Of a stretch of 64,000 nucleotides of DNA, positions 14,433 through 23,620 are shown one piece after another. Each line of letters begins with the position of its first letter. Positions within the stretch are counted from its first letter, which is position 1. The DNA comes from Hymenobacter chitinivorans DSM 11115 (lineage in GTDB: Bacteria > Bacteroidota > Bacteroidia > Cytophagales > Hymenobacteraceae): contig NZ_PGFA01000001.1 in assembly GCF_002797555.1 (NCBI RefSeq), positions 1,364,001 to 1,428,000 on the forward strand, written 5' to 3'. Below the pieces are notes generated by a model. It did no database searches and had not been told where the DNA came from. It worked only from the letters and a program-made list of their open reading frames with translations. The position numbers were made by a program, and so were the translations under genes.

Positions 14433-15908
14433 CTAGCGGCGCAGCAGTTTCTTCAGCAAGGGCTGGGCTTCGGGCACCAGACCCAGCCCGAGCAAGGTGC
14501 CGCCGTAGAGCCCCGTGAGCAGGGAGCCCCGCAGCAGCATGGTGAGCAGCGGGGAGGGCAGGGCGGGCACGAGCCACACCAGCAGGCCCGAGCCGGCGGC
14601 CACGGCCAGCACCACCGGAATGCGCCAGGTGAAGGGCTGGAGCCGGTAGCTGTACCACACAAACCAGGTGCGGGCCGTGTTGATGGCCACAATGGCAAAG
14701 AGCGTAGCCAGGGCCGAGCCGGTAATACCCAGGCGCGGAATCAGCAGGCGGTTGAGCACTACCGTGATGCCGGCCAAGGACAGGTTGAAAATCAAGTCGA
14801 AGCGGTAGCGGGGCGAGGTCACCACAATCAGGCCGTTGACGCCGGTGATGCCGTCGTAGAGGCGGCCGGCCAGCAGCAGGAGCACGGCCGTGGTGCCGGT
14901 GGCGTACACCGGGTTCTTGATGAGGGAGTAAATGAAGTCCAGATTGAGCCCGATACCCAGGGCCAGGTAGCAGCCCAGGATGGTATTGAGCCGGGTCGTG
15001 TCGCGGTAGAAGTCGGCCATGCGGGGCAGGTCCTGGTCTTTCCAGTACTGGGCCAGCAGGGGGAAGGCAATCTTGTTGAGCGAGCGGGCGGGGATGGTCA
15101 GGGCCGTGCTGATGTTGTAGGCAATGCCATAGACGCCCGCCGCCGCCAGGCTAATCTGCGCCCCCACCATCCAGGAGTCGATAAAGCCCAGAATGCTACC
15201 CGAGAGGCTGGAAAGCAGGGCAAACGCCCCGAAGCGCACAATCTCGCCCACAGGCCGCACCCGCAACGCCGCCGTAGTCGGCCGCAGGTGCAGCTCCCCG
15301 ATGAAAGCCAGGTAGCCAGTCAGCAGCAAGGCAATGGCCCCGTAGAGCCCAATGTAGCAAAGCACGAACTCGGGAAACGTGAGCAGGCCTTTCCCATACA
15401 ACAGCGCCAGCCCGGCAATGAGCACGCGCAGGATAATGTCCTGCAGAAAGGATGAGAAGGCAGTGTGGTAGAGCCCTTTGAGGTAGGCATCCTGCAGGGA
15501 GTAGAGCAGGGTAAACAAGGCCAGCAAGGCGGCCCAGGCGTAGAACGGCTGGAGCAGGGCCACGTCGTCGGGGTCGTACTGGGCCAGAATTAGGGGCTTG
15601 CCAAGCAGGTACACGGCCGTAATGACCACGAAGCCCAGCAGCGGCACGCCCAGCAGGAAGGGCAGGAAGCCGTGGTGCCCCGCCTCGCGGTTGCGGAAGT
15701 AGGGAAAGAACCGAATCCCGACGCTGGCGAAGCCAAAGGCGGCAAACTGCGCGTACACCGTAGCAATGGAGACGAGCAGGGTGGTCAGGCCCAGCTGCGC
15801 GGGCGCCAGCAGGCGCGGCAGCACGAAGGCCGTATTCACAAAGCCCAGGGCCAGCCCAAAGTACGATATAACCGTGTTGCGCAGCCCCTGCCGCTGAACG
15901 ATACCCAA
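14433..15908 (-). CDS. Polysaccharide flippase (MOP / Wzx-like)
   Basis: A 491-residue membrane protein with about twelve to fourteen hydrophobic segments of the polysaccharide-synthesis (MOP flippase) type. Such proteins flip lipid-linked oligosaccharides to the periplasm. The TTG at 15908 was chosen because it gives MGIVQRQGLRNTVISYFGLA, the usual start of Bacteroidota flippases. The frame is open to an ATG at 16031, but that extra stretch is mostly translation of an inverted-repeat element. It is the last gene of the leftward Pse-type glycan operon, so it may export the pseudaminic-acid-containing unit (inference). Confidence 0.88.
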   Translation of the reverse strand: MGIVQRQGLRNTVISYFGLALGFVNTAFVLPRLLAPAQLGLTTLLVSIATVYAQFAAFGFASVGIRFFPYFRNREAGHHGFLPFLLGVPLLGFVVITAVYLLGKPLILAQYDPDDVALLQPFYAWAALLALFTLLYSLQDAYLKGLYHTAFSSFLQDIILRVLIAGLALLYGKGLLTFPEFVLCYIGLYGAIALLLTGYLAFIGELHLRPTTAALRVRPVGEIVRFGAFALLSSLSGSILGFIDSWMVGAQISLAAAGVYGIAYNISTALTIPARSLNKIAFPLLAQYWKDQDLPRMADFYRDTTRLNTILGCYLALGIGLNLDFIYSLIKNPVYATGTTAVLLLLAGRLYDGITGVNGLIVVTSPRYRFDLIFNLSLAGITVVLNRLLIPRLGITGSALATLFAIVAINTARTWFVWYSYRLQPFTWRIPVVLAVAAGSGLLVWLVPALPSPLLTMLLRGSLLTGLYGGTLLGLGLVPEAQPLLKKLLRR

Positions 15909-15911
15909 GCT

Positions 15912-16051
15912 GTGAATGAGTGAGGTAGTGAATGAGTGAGTTGTGAGATGGTGAACTAGTGAGCTGGTGAACTGGTGAGTTCGATGTTCAGGCTGCGCGG
16001 GTATGCGCAAATAGAACGACAACTCACTCATTCACTACCTCACTCATTCAC
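15912..16051. repeat. 33-bp perfect inverted repeat spanning two gene ends
   Basis: Bases 15912-15944 (starting GTGAATGAGTGAGG) are the exact reverse complement of 16019-16051, and the 74 bp between contain more GTGAACT-type words. The element covers the start region of the flippase gene and the last codons and stop of the deacetylase gene (stop TGA at 16040-16042), so it has shaped both ends. Confidence 0.9.
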
Positions 16052-17398
16052 CATTTCTCCGCCGTTGACGAAGGCCACGGTGCGGCTGCGAAGGTAGTCC
16101 ATGATGGCGTGGAACTGCTGCGGGCCGTTGTGCTGGTTGGCCGGGTCGAAGTTTTCGTTGTGCCAGAGCAGGGTAAAGACCCCGCCGAACCGCTCGATAT
16201 CCTGGAGCATCGGCCGCAGGGCCGGCAGGATTTCGTCGGGGGCCAGGCGCAGGTAGTTGGGGTGGTGCAAGGTGGCATCCATCACCTGGAGCGGGATTTC
16301 GAGGAAGCGGTGGGCCTGCCCGGTGTGGAAGTCGAAGAGGTGAAAGGGGTGGCAGTAGGAGTTGCGGAAGCCGAAGTGCTCGGCAAAGCCCAGGGTCGTG
16401 TCGTAGGCAAAGCCCACGGCATCGAGCAGGGTGGGCGTCAGGCGGGGCTCCCAGCTCAGGTAGTGAAACCGGATGCCCCTCACCGGCTCCCGCGGCGCGC
16501 AGTGCTGCACCCGCTGGGCTTCCTGCCGCAGGTCAGCCTCGTGCGTCGCCCTGCCGATGCTGGCGTGCAGCCCCACCGCCGCCCCGTCGATGACCGGGGC
16601 CAGCTTCGCCCAGACTTTGGCTAGCTCGTAGTCGGCGTTGGGCGTGCCGTTGGCCCCGGGGCGGTGCGCGGGCAAAAAGAAAAACGTGCTTTGGGCCCCG
16701 TAGGAAGCTACTGCCGCTTGTACCTGGGCCAGGTTGTCCCAGGCGTCGGGCTTGGTAAGATGTTGCCAGACGTGCCGCCCAAAACCTAGCAGGTTGCCGG
16801 CGCGCAGGGCTGCCTTGGCCGGCTGTTTCCAGGCGCTGTAGAGGTTGTCGATGTCGTGGGTGACGAAGGCGGCCCAGCGGGCTTCCGCGGGCCACCGGCG
16901 GAGCTGGAGCTGTTGGCCCGAGGCGTGTTCCACGGCCGTTTTGAGCACGTCGAAGTAGTAGTTGACCACCGGCACCGTCACGAAATTGTAGCGGTGCTGC
17001 ACGCTGGCCGCGTACGGGAAGCGGCCGTGCTGGTCCCGCTCCTCACCGTAAAACTCCTGCCAGCCGCTGAGCAAATAAAAGGCCGCGCTGATAACGTCGG
17101 CGTGGATGATGACGCGCTGGTCGGGGAGCAGCTCCAGCAGGGGCTTATCCGGGGCCGCGTCGAAGAAAAAGGGAATCGACTGGCCCAGCCACGGGCGGTA
17201 GTTGGGCGCCGGCGGGTAGGGTTGGGTGTGGGCGAAGAACTCTCCGCTGCCTGGCGCCACCTGCACCGCCGCGGACGAGCCGACGGAGCCAATTTCCACG
17301 GCGGGGACATCAGCATACGCCCGCCGGAAGTGCTCCAGCACGTAGCTCAGGCGGGTTTCGGCAGATACAGGGGCGGTAGTAGGCAGGGGGGGCAGCAT
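16040..17398 (-). CDS. Polysaccharide deacetylase-family protein
   Basis: A 452-residue protein of the NodB-like deacetylase superfamily as found in Bacteroidota capsule loci. WAAFVTHDIDN has the THD metal-binding motif (residues 180-182), VGLHASIG and LLWHNENFD provide further family histidines, and the N-terminal 160 residues form a family-specific domain. It has no signal peptide, so a cytoplasmic role in glycan modification is possible. The last residues come from the inverted-repeat element that overlaps its stop codon. It lies between the GT-B-like gene and the flippase in the Pse locus. Confidence 0.8.
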   Translation of the reverse strand: MLPPLPTTAPVSAETRLSYVLEHFRRAYADVPAVEIGSVGSSAAVQVAPGSGEFFAHTQPYPPAPNYRPWLGQSIPFFFDAAPDKPLLELLPDQRVIIHADVISAAFYLLSGWQEFYGEERDQHGRFPYAASVQHRYNFVTVPVVNYYFDVLKTAVEHASGQQLQLRRWPAEARWAAFVTHDIDNLYSAWKQPAKAALRAGNLLGFGRHVWQHLTKPDAWDNLAQVQAAVASYGAQSTFFFLPAHRPGANGTPNADYELAKVWAKLAPVIDGAAVGLHASIGRATHEADLRQEAQRVQHCAPREPVRGIRFHYLSWEPRLTPTLLDAVGFAYDTTLGFAEHFGFRNSYCHPFHLFDFHTGQAHRFLEIPLQVMDATLHHPNYLRLAPDEILPALRPMLQDIERFGGVFTLLWHNENFDPANQHNGPQQFHAIMDYLRSRTVAFVNGGEMVNE

Positions 17399-17465
17399 GG
17401 TTTCTCGTTCTGGTAGCGTTTCCCGCAGAGGTTCGCAGTGGTTTTCGCAGAGGGCGCAGTATCGT

Positions 17466-18755
17466 TCAGGAATCCAGCCACTCGTTTAGTAGCCGTACTG
17501 CTCGTTGCTGGCTGCGGCCTTCGTCGGGGGTGCCCAGGGTGGCGTTGTAGTAGGCGGCACGGCGGTAGAGGTCCGGGGATTTGTGCTGCTGGTAGCGGCG
17601 CAGCAGCTCGGCCAGTGCCGGCAGCGTCTCGGCCCGCTCCACCAGGCCGTGGGCCGCGTAGCCGTAGTAGTCGTCGGCCACGCCGTGGGTGCCGAAGCGG
17701 AAGTAGAGGCTGACTACGTTGAGCAAAGTGGCTTCGAGGTGGGTGCTGGTGTCGGCGGCAATCAGGGCGTCCTGTTCCCCCAGGAACTCGAAGACGTTCT
17801 GCTCCCGGGCATTGGAAAAGCGCAGCTGGGGATGCTGCTGGGCCAGGAAGCCAAAGTCGCGCCGGTCGCCGGGGTGGGGGCGCAGGGTGAAGGTCAGGTC
17901 CGGAAACTCCCGGAGCAAGTACTCCACGGCGGCCGTTACGGCCTGGGTTTCATCCAGGGTGTTGATGGCAATTCCCACCCGCTGCACGGCCGGCTGCTGG
18001 TTTTTCCGGGCCAGAAAGGCATCGGCTTTGGGCATGCCCACCAGCTCGACGCGCCCTTGCACGGGTCCGCACTGCCGATACTTGTCCAGCGCGTCCTGGC
18101 CCTCCAATAAGCTTAGATCAAAGCCCAGGGGCGGGAAATTGGTGCTCACGCTGGCGTGCTGGACGTAGGCCGTGGGCACCCCGCAGGCCCGGGCGGCCAG
18201 CAGCAGCGCCCGGGCGTCGTCGTTGTGGTCGTTGGCCAGCACAATGGCCCGGGGCCGGTAGTGGCGCAAAGCCCGCACGTAGACTTCGTAGTAGCCAATG
18301 GCGTTGAAGACCAGGTCAAAAAAGCGCCAGGCCCGGCTTCCTTCGGTCTTAGCCAAGCCCGCCAGGACAAAAGGAAATTGCCAGTAGTACAGCAGCTTCC
18401 GCCGCAACGACAGCCGGTTGACTACCGCGTTGTAGCGCCCGATTTCCTTGCTCTGACCCGCCACCAGCACGCTGTCGGCCCGGGCCTCGCGGAGGAAGTG
18501 CAGGGCCTCGTAATTGTTCTGGCTCACTACGTAGAGCCACACCGCGCCCTGCAGCCGCTCGGGGTTGCGGATGGGCCGAAATACGTTGCCTACCAGGCGC
18601 AAAGCTGCGTAGCCGGCCACTTTGAGCAGGCGACGCAGGGGGCTGGGCGGGGAAATGGGAGCCAGCGTCCGGGCCGGCAACGAGGCAAACAGGTCCGTGA
18701 ACCGCAGCTGCAGCATGTCGCGAGTCCGGGCTACGGCGGCGGCCAGCAAGGTCAT
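17466..18755 (-). CDS. GT-B-fold glycosyltransferase-like protein
   Basis: A 429-residue soluble protein. The central part (RPRAIVLANDHNDDARALLLAARACGVPTAYVQHASVS) and the C-terminal part (LTFTLRPHPGDRRDF, LIAADTSTHLEATLLNVVSLYF) resemble CDP-glycerol glycerophosphotransferase and capsular polysialyltransferase-like GT-B proteins: an HxS-type motif, then RPHP and a serine/threonine-rich donor loop. Its position right after pseI suggests it may transfer pseudaminic acid (inference). The start ATG is nine bases after pseI. I am confident of the fold class, not of the donor. Confidence 0.7.
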   Translation of the reverse strand: MTLLAAAVARTRDMLQLRFTDLFASLPARTLAPISPPSPLRRLLKVAGYAALRLVGNVFRPIRNPERLQGAVWLYVVSQNNYEALHFLREARADSVLVAGQSKEIGRYNAVVNRLSLRRKLLYYWQFPFVLAGLAKTEGSRAWRFFDLVFNAIGYYEVYVRALRHYRPRAIVLANDHNDDARALLLAARACGVPTAYVQHASVSTNFPPLGFDLSLLEGQDALDKYRQCGPVQGRVELVGMPKADAFLARKNQQPAVQRVGIAINTLDETQAVTAAVEYLLREFPDLTFTLRPHPGDRRDFGFLAQQHPQLRFSNAREQNVFEFLGEQDALIAADTSTHLEATLLNVVSLYFRFGTHGVADDYYGYAAHGLVERAETLPALAELLRRYQQHKSPDLYRRAAYYNATLGTPDEGRSQQRAVRLLNEWLDS

Positions 18756-18764
18756 ACGCCGCCG

Positions 18765-19808
18765 TTAAAGGGCCTCCCAGGTTAGGGGCGTACCAGCGGC
18801 CAGGTCTTGCCGGGCGGGTTTGCCCAGCAGCTGGTCGTAGTAGCGCGGGGGCAGCCCGTCGCCGGGGCGCACTACCCGTAGATTTTCCTTGGTAAAGGCC
18901 TCGCCGGCCCGGATATTCTGGGCTACGTACAGGGAGCGTTTGTAGAGGCGGCTGTTTTTCTCGGCTCGCTGCACGCCGTACTGAATCTGGCCCAAGGCCT
19001 GCCAGGCCCGCTCGGTTTCGGTTACCAGCAAAGCCACTTCCTCGGGTTCGAGGGAAAAAGCGGAGTCCACGCCGCCGTCGGCCCGGCGCAGGGTCACGTG
19101 CTTTTCAACCACGCTGGCGCCCAGGGCTACGGCCGCGACGGCCGCGCCCACGCCCATCGTGTGGTCGGAGAGGCCGATGGGGTAGTCGGGAAACAGCTGG
19201 GTCAGGTGGGCAATGGTGCGCAGGTTGGTATTCTCGGGCGTGGCGGGGTAGGTGCTGGTGCACTTGAGCAGTACCAACTCCCGGCAGCCGGCTTCCTGGA
19301 GCACGGCCACGGCCTCGGCCACTTCGGCCAGGGTGCTGGCCCCGGTGCTCATAATAACGGGCTTGCCAGTGGCGGCCACCCGGCGCAGCAGGGGCCAGTC
19401 GGTGTTTTCAAACGAGGCAATCTTGTACGCCGGCACGTCGAGGGTTTCCAGAAAGTCGACGGCCGTTTCGTCGAAGGGCGAGCTGAAGGCCAGCATGCCG
19501 TGGGACTTGGCCCGGTCGAAGAGCACCTGGTGCCAGTCCCAGGGCGTGTGAGCTTCCTGGTAGAGCTCGTGCAGCTCCCGCCCGTACCACAGCGAGTTGG
19601 GGTCCTCGATGCGGTGCACGCCGGGCAAGGTCATCGTGTCGGCGGTGTAGGTTTGGAGCTTAATGGCGTGGGCGCCGGCCGCGGCCATGGCGTCCACAAT
19701 GGCCAGGCCCCGGTCCAGGGACTGGTTGTGGTTGCCGCTGAGCTCGGCAATGATAAACGGGGGCTGGTCGGGGCCAACGAGGCGGCCACCTATCGAAACA
19801 GTAGACAT
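18765..19808 (-). CDS. pseI: Pseudaminic acid synthase
   Basis: A 347-residue member of the NeuB/PseI sialic acid synthase family. IIAELSGNHNQSLDRG (SGNHN at 24-28), AIKLQTYTADTMTL, SSPFDETAVDFLE and YPIGLSDHTMGVGAAVAAVA are the synthase-domain blocks. The last 60 residues are an antifreeze-like SAF domain (YVAQNIRAGEAFTKENLRVVRPG). SGNHN and TADTMT fit PseI better than NeuB. It condenses phosphoenolpyruvate with 2,4-diacetamido-2,4,6-trideoxy-L-altrose to pseudaminic acid. The neighbouring pseC, pseG and PseH-like genes support this. Confidence 0.92.
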   Translation of the reverse strand: MSTVSIGGRLVGPDQPPFIIAELSGNHNQSLDRGLAIVDAMAAAGAHAIKLQTYTADTMTLPGVHRIEDPNSLWYGRELHELYQEAHTPWDWHQVLFDRAKSHGMLAFSSPFDETAVDFLETLDVPAYKIASFENTDWPLLRRVAATGKPVIMSTGASTLAEVAEAVAVLQEAGCRELVLLKCTSTYPATPENTNLRTIAHLTQLFPDYPIGLSDHTMGVGAAVAAVALGASVVEKHVTLRRADGGVDSAFSLEPEEVALLVTETERAWQALGQIQYGVQRAEKNSRLYKRSLYVAQNIRAGEAFTKENLRVVRPGDGLPPRYYDQLLGKPARQDLAAGTPLTWEAL

Positions 19809-19836
19809 GCGTTGCGAAACAAAAGGGAGTTCCCGC

Positions 19837-20409
19837 CTAGGCGGAAGCCGGGAAAAATGCGGGATTGAAGCAGGCCACCAAGATTCGGTCGACGGGCTCG
19901 TTATCCACTAAGTAATGGCCTTTGAGGCGACCTTCCTCCACCCAGCCGGCCCGGGTATAGGCCTTAAAAGAGCTTTGGTTGGTTTCGAACATGCCCCCGA
20001 AGAGCTTGCGAATACCAAACTCCTCGAAGGCAATGGCGTTGCCCAGCCGGATGGCCTCAATGGCGAGGCCCTTGCCGTGAAAGCGCCGGTCGCCGATGAG
20101 CACCACCAGGTCCGAAATCTTGTGGTCCCGGTTGATAGGGCCCACTTTGATGGTCCCGATGCAGGCGTTGGTTTCCCGGTCGATGATGGCAAACACGTAG
20201 ACCGTGCCGGAAGCAATACCCTGCTCGATGCTCTGTAACAGCGACTCCCGGGTGTGGGTTTGGCGGGAGTTGGTATAAAACCGCATCAGGTCCTCATCCT
20301 GAAACCAGCTCAGGAAAGCGTCGTCGATATCCGAGGGCTTGAGGCTGCGCAACAGCAGGCGCTCCGAGACATAGGGCTTGCTCAGGTGAATCAGGGCTGT
20401 TTCTTCCAT
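19837..20409 (-). CDS. GNAT acetyltransferase, PseH-like
   Basis: A 190-residue GNAT-fold protein: ERLLLRSLKPSDIDDAFLSW at the N-terminus, VVLIGDRRFHGKGLAIEAIR as the acetyl-CoA-binding motif A, and FETNQSSFKAYTRAGWVEEG as the C-terminal motif. In Pse loci this gene supplies PseH, which acetylates the 4-amino group of the UDP-sugar made by PseC. Its place between pseG and pseI, with gaps of 26 and 28 bp, supports the role. By sequence alone it could be another GNAT enzyme. Confidence 0.82.
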   Translation of the reverse strand: MEETALIHLSKPYVSERLLLRSLKPSDIDDAFLSWFQDEDLMRFYTNSRQTHTRESLLQSIEQGIASGTVYVFAIIDRETNACIGTIKVGPINRDHKISDLVVLIGDRRFHGKGLAIEAIRLGNAIAFEEFGIRKLFGGMFETNQSSFKAYTRAGWVEEGRLKGHYLVDNEPVDRILVACFNPAFFPASA

Positions 20410-20435
20410 TGGGTAAAGATAACCGAGTTCGGAAT

Positions 20436-21464
20436 CTACGGCACTATTTCGGGGCCGGCGGGCAATAAACGACGGAACTCGGCCTGCAGCCGCTCGGGGC
20501 CAGGCGCCAGCACGTAGGGTTGACGCGGCTGGTGCGCTGCCCGCTGGAGCACCTGAGCAAGAGTAGCTTGTAAGTCGTCGGCGGCAATAGTATTTAAGTC
20601 ACCCAGGGAAAATGCCTGCTCATGCTCCTGCACGTAGGCAGCCAGGTGCCGCTGATTTTCCACGTAATACCCGGTCACCACCGCCTTGCCCAAAAACAGG
20701 CTTTCAATCAGAATCGTACTGGCCGGACACACCACGGCATCGTGGCCTTGGAGCAAAGCCACCATTTCCGGGGCCGCTGCATTCTGATAAAAGGCCACCC
20801 GCTTCGCCGGATGTTGGGCGGCCAGCTCCTGCAGCTGCGGGGTGTAAGGAAAGGCGCTGCCGGTAATGACGCCGACTTCCCGCACGGATTCCAGGGGCAG
20901 CAGCGCGGCCAGAAACCGGCGGGTCAGCTGCTGCGGGTCGGCGCCGCCAAAGCATAGCAGGACCTTGGCAATGGGCGCGGGCGGCGCGGGCAGGCGGAAG
21001 CTGGTCAGAAAAGGAGCCCGCAGCAACGAGTACTCGGGGCCCAGGCAAAAGCGTGCGTGGGGCCGGGCCTGGTACATAGCCGGCGTCACGCCCGGCGAGT
21101 GGTTGATGATTAAGTCCGCTTCCGAAGGCCAGGCCCGCAAGTCGTCGATGACGACCAGCCGGCAGCCGCGGTGCCGGAGTGTGGCTTGGTAAGCCGTATC
21201 AAATGCGTAGCCGTCCAGCACCAGCACGTCATCGGGTTGCACCTGGGCGGCCAGGTACGCGGCTTCCTCGGCAGTAGGCTGGGTGGGCAGCTCCAGCAGC
21301 GTCACCTGGGCCTGGTGGAGCAACTCCCGGATGGCCGCCGACGGGTTCTGGATGGCAAACCAGCACGGGGCCACCGCCCGGACCATATCGGCTAAAGCCA
21401 GGGAACGAACTACGTGGCCCAGCCCAATTGTGGAGTTGCCGTCGGCGCGGAAAATCAGGCGCAT
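20436..21464 (-). CDS. pseG: UDP-2,4-diacetamido-2,4,6-trideoxy-beta-L-altropyranose hydrolase
   Basis: A 342-residue GT-B-like hydrolase. The start at 21464 gives MRLIFRADGNSTIGLGHVVR, the usual N-terminus, with His17 at the position of the catalytic histidine of PseG. LVVIDDLRAWPSEADLIINHSPG and VVCPASTILIESLFLGKAVVTGYY are further family blocks. It removes UDP to give the free sugar used by PseI. The frame is open to 21542, but those residues are not family-like. It is followed closely by the PseH-like gene. Confidence 0.92.
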   Translation of the reverse strand: MRLIFRADGNSTIGLGHVVRSLALADMVRAVAPCWFAIQNPSAAIRELLHQAQVTLLELPTQPTAEEAAYLAAQVQPDDVLVLDGYAFDTAYQATLRHRGCRLVVIDDLRAWPSEADLIINHSPGVTPAMYQARPHARFCLGPEYSLLRAPFLTSFRLPAPPAPIAKVLLCFGGADPQQLTRRFLAALLPLESVREVGVITGSAFPYTPQLQELAAQHPAKRVAFYQNAAAPEMVALLQGHDAVVCPASTILIESLFLGKAVVTGYYVENQRHLAAYVQEHEQAFSLGDLNTIAADDLQATLAQVLQRAAHQPRQPYVLAPGPERLQAEFRRLLPAGPEIVP

Positions 21465-21501
21465 GCAGTGAGGAGTGGCGTGGCGGAGGTGGGAACAGGG
21501 C

Positions 21502-22239
21502 CTACTTTGTAAAATCGTATTTCTTCTGCTCAATAGCCGCATTCAGGGCTACCAGTTCCGGGTGCGTATCCAGCAGCTGAATCAGAGCTTCAGTGGGCAG
21601 AGAATCAGCCTGGTACTGCTCCAGCAGTACCCTGATCAGCTCCCAGTCTTCGGGCGTGTCCAGCGTGATGCGGAAGCGGCTGGCATCGGTGGGGTGCAGC
21701 ACGTGGGCAAACTCCACCTTACCCGACCGATTCTGATGAATATAGGGCGTCACATGTTCCCGGTCCGATTCGCTTCGGGCATTCTGCTGGGCCTGAGTGA
21801 GTAGTTGGTAAGAGAAAACCTCAAAGTCGAGGCCCCGGGGAAAGGTACGCTGCAGACCGTTGCTCATATACAGCTGCGGGTTGGCGGCGGCCTCGTAGCG
21901 TTGCACGGCCCCGCCAATCAGCTCCCCGTCAATCAGTGGGCAGTCGGAGGTGACGCGTACGATGGTATCGAGGCCAAACTGGGTGGCCGTTTCGTAGTAG
22001 CGGCTCAGCACGTCGGCCGAGCTGCCGCGGTAGCAGGGCACCCGGTGCTGCCCGGCCCACTGCTCCAGCACGTCATCTTCCGGGCCGGTGGTAGTGGCCA
22101 GATACACCGGTAACCCGCTGGCTTGCAGGCGGGTAATGTGGAAGTCCAGCATGCTGCGGCCCCGGGCCGTCAGCAACACTTTGCCCGGCAACCGGGTGCT
22201 GCCCATGCGGGCCTGAGAGATGATGCCGACTTTGCTCAT
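21502..22239 (-). CDS. Cytidylyltransferase of the SpsF type, PseF-like
   Basis: A 245-residue nucleotidyltransferase. GIISQARMGSTRLPGKVLL holds the glycine-rich nucleotide-binding loop, VRVTSDCPLIDGELI the metal-binding aspartate, and RFRITLDTPEDWELIRVL the C-terminal family block. SpsF-like enzymes replace classical PseF in many Pse loci and are expected to activate pseudaminic acid as CMP-Pse. The start overlaps the stop of pseC by four bases (ATGA), indicating translational coupling. Confidence 0.85.
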   Translation of the reverse strand: MSKVGIISQARMGSTRLPGKVLLTARGRSMLDFHITRLQASGLPVYLATTTGPEDDVLEQWAGQHRVPCYRGSSADVLSRYYETATQFGLDTIVRVTSDCPLIDGELIGGAVQRYEAAANPQLYMSNGLQRTFPRGLDFEVFSYQLLTQAQQNARSESDREHVTPYIHQNRSGKVEFAHVLHPTDASRFRITLDTPEDWELIRVLLEQYQADSLPTEALIQLLDTHPELVALNAAIEQKKYDFTK

Positions 22240-23399
22240 GCCACAAACTCCCGAATGCTGGCAATTACGTACTGCTGCTCTTCATCCGTCAGAGTCGGGA
22301 ACATCGGAATGCTCAGGCAGTGGGCGTAATACTGCTCAGCCAGCGGGAAGTCCCCATTTTTCCAGCCCAGCTCCTGGTAATAGGGCATGGTATGGACCGG
22401 AATGTAGTGGACCTGGGCAAAAATCTGCTTCGTGCGCAGAAAGTCATACAGTCCTTTGCGGTCCACTACCTGAATAATATACAGGTGGTAGGCATGCCCG
22501 GCCGCCGTAGCCAGCGGAGTAACTGCGGGCATATCGGCAAAGGCCTCGTCGTAGCGGGCGGCCAGATCCCGGCGGCGGGCCAGGCCCGCATCGGCCCGCT
22601 CGAGTTGACTGACCCCCAGAGCGCAGAGCATATCCGGAATCCGGTAGTTGTAGCCCAGAGTCTGCATTTCCATGTACCAGCCCCCGTCGTGGCGGTGCAT
22701 CTTGGCCGGGTCCTTCGTGATGCCGTGGGTGCGCAGCGTCAGCAGCTTTTCGTAGAGCTCCGGGCTGTTGGTGGTTACCATCCCGCCTTCGCCGGTAGCA
22801 ATGTGCTTGACGGGGTGAAAGGAGAAAATAGCTAGGTCGGCCAGCTGCCCGTTGCCGCAGCGTTGCTGCCGGCCCTGGCGGTCAGTGAAAAAGCCCCCGG
22901 GCGCGTGGCAGGCGTCTTCAATAATCCAGAGGCCAAACTCGTCGGCCAGCTGGCGGGCTTCTTCCAGGTTTACCGGCAAGCCGGCAAAATCGACCGGGAT
23001 GAGGCCGTGAAAATATCCCTTGGGGTGTGCTTCCAGCAAAGCCCGAACCTTGACCAAATCAATCAGGGCCGTGGCGGGGTCAATATCGGCGAAGTACACT
23101 TCGCCGCCGCAGTAACGCACGCAGTTGGCCGAAGCGGCAAAGGTGATGGGAGTCGTGATGACCCGCTGGCCGGGCTGTACGCCCAGGGCCAGGGTGCACA
23201 GGTGCAGCGCCGCCGTGCCGTTGCTGACGGCTACGGCGTAACGGGCCCCTATATATGCGGCAAACTTTTCCTCAAACTCGCCCACCTTCGGTCCCTGCGT
23301 CAGAAAATCGGAGCGAAGCGTCTCGGTGACGGCCTGAATGTCGGAGTCGGTGATGTGCTGACGCCCATAAGGAATCGGGTGGTTGGGCTGGAAAGGCAT
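22236..23399 (-). CDS. pseC: UDP-4-amino-4,6-dideoxy-N-acetyl-L-altrosamine transaminase
   Basis: A 387-residue DegT-type aminotransferase. IPYGRQHITDSDIQAVTETL and SDFLTQGPKVGEFEEKFA are the PseC-type start, SNGTAALHLC binds PLP phosphate, EDACHAPGG holds the PLP aspartate, and FHPVKHIATGEGG contains the Schiff-base lysine (198). It aminates the 4-keto sugar made by PseB. The start at 23399 (MPFQPNHPIPYGR) was preferred to 23432. It heads the leftward operon pseC, PseF-like, pseG, PseH-like, pseI and on to the flippase. A TATATTTG box on the minus strand at 23459-23466 may be its promoter. Confidence 0.93.
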   Translation of the reverse strand: MPFQPNHPIPYGRQHITDSDIQAVTETLRSDFLTQGPKVGEFEEKFAAYIGARYAVAVSNGTAALHLCTLALGVQPGQRVITTPITFAASANCVRYCGGEVYFADIDPATALIDLVKVRALLEAHPKGYFHGLIPVDFAGLPVNLEEARQLADEFGLWIIEDACHAPGGFFTDRQGRQQRCGNGQLADLAIFSFHPVKHIATGEGGMVTTNSPELYEKLLTLRTHGITKDPAKMHRHDGGWYMEMQTLGYNYRIPDMLCALGVSQLERADAGLARRRDLAARYDEAFADMPAVTPLATAAGHAYHLYIIQVVDRKGLYDFLRTKQIFAQVHYIPVHTMPYYQELGWKNGDFPLAEQYYAHCLSIPMFPTLTDEEQQYVIASIREFVA

Positions 23400-23458
23400 G
23401 GAAAAGGCGAAACTGAAGTGAAAGGCTGACACTGAGCGGGCACTAGCCGGGCCGGCTG

Positions 23459-23466
23459 CAAATATA
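23459..23466 (-). promoter_or_regulatory. Candidate -7 box for the pse operon
   Basis: CAAATATA on the plus strand reads TATATTTG on the minus strand, matching TAnnTTTG, 60 bp upstream of the pseC start. No clear -33 element is visible at 20 bp. Confidence 0.4.
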
Positions 23467-23620
23467 GCCAGTGGTCAACGGTTGCGGCGGCCTGCCCACT
23501 CACAAATAACCCGTGGAGAACGGTAGCAAGGGCCGTTTTGTACTATCTTTACCTAAGTAGGATACTATTCGCTCTGGACTGTTCTGAGGTCCGCACCTAT
23601 TCTCGCACATTCACCATACT

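Noticed and set aside
15909..16031. N-terminal 41-residue extension of the flippase
   Set aside because: The residues are mostly translated inverted repeat (HHLTTHSFTTSLIHS), and the family N-terminus MGIVQRQG begins at the TTG at 15908.
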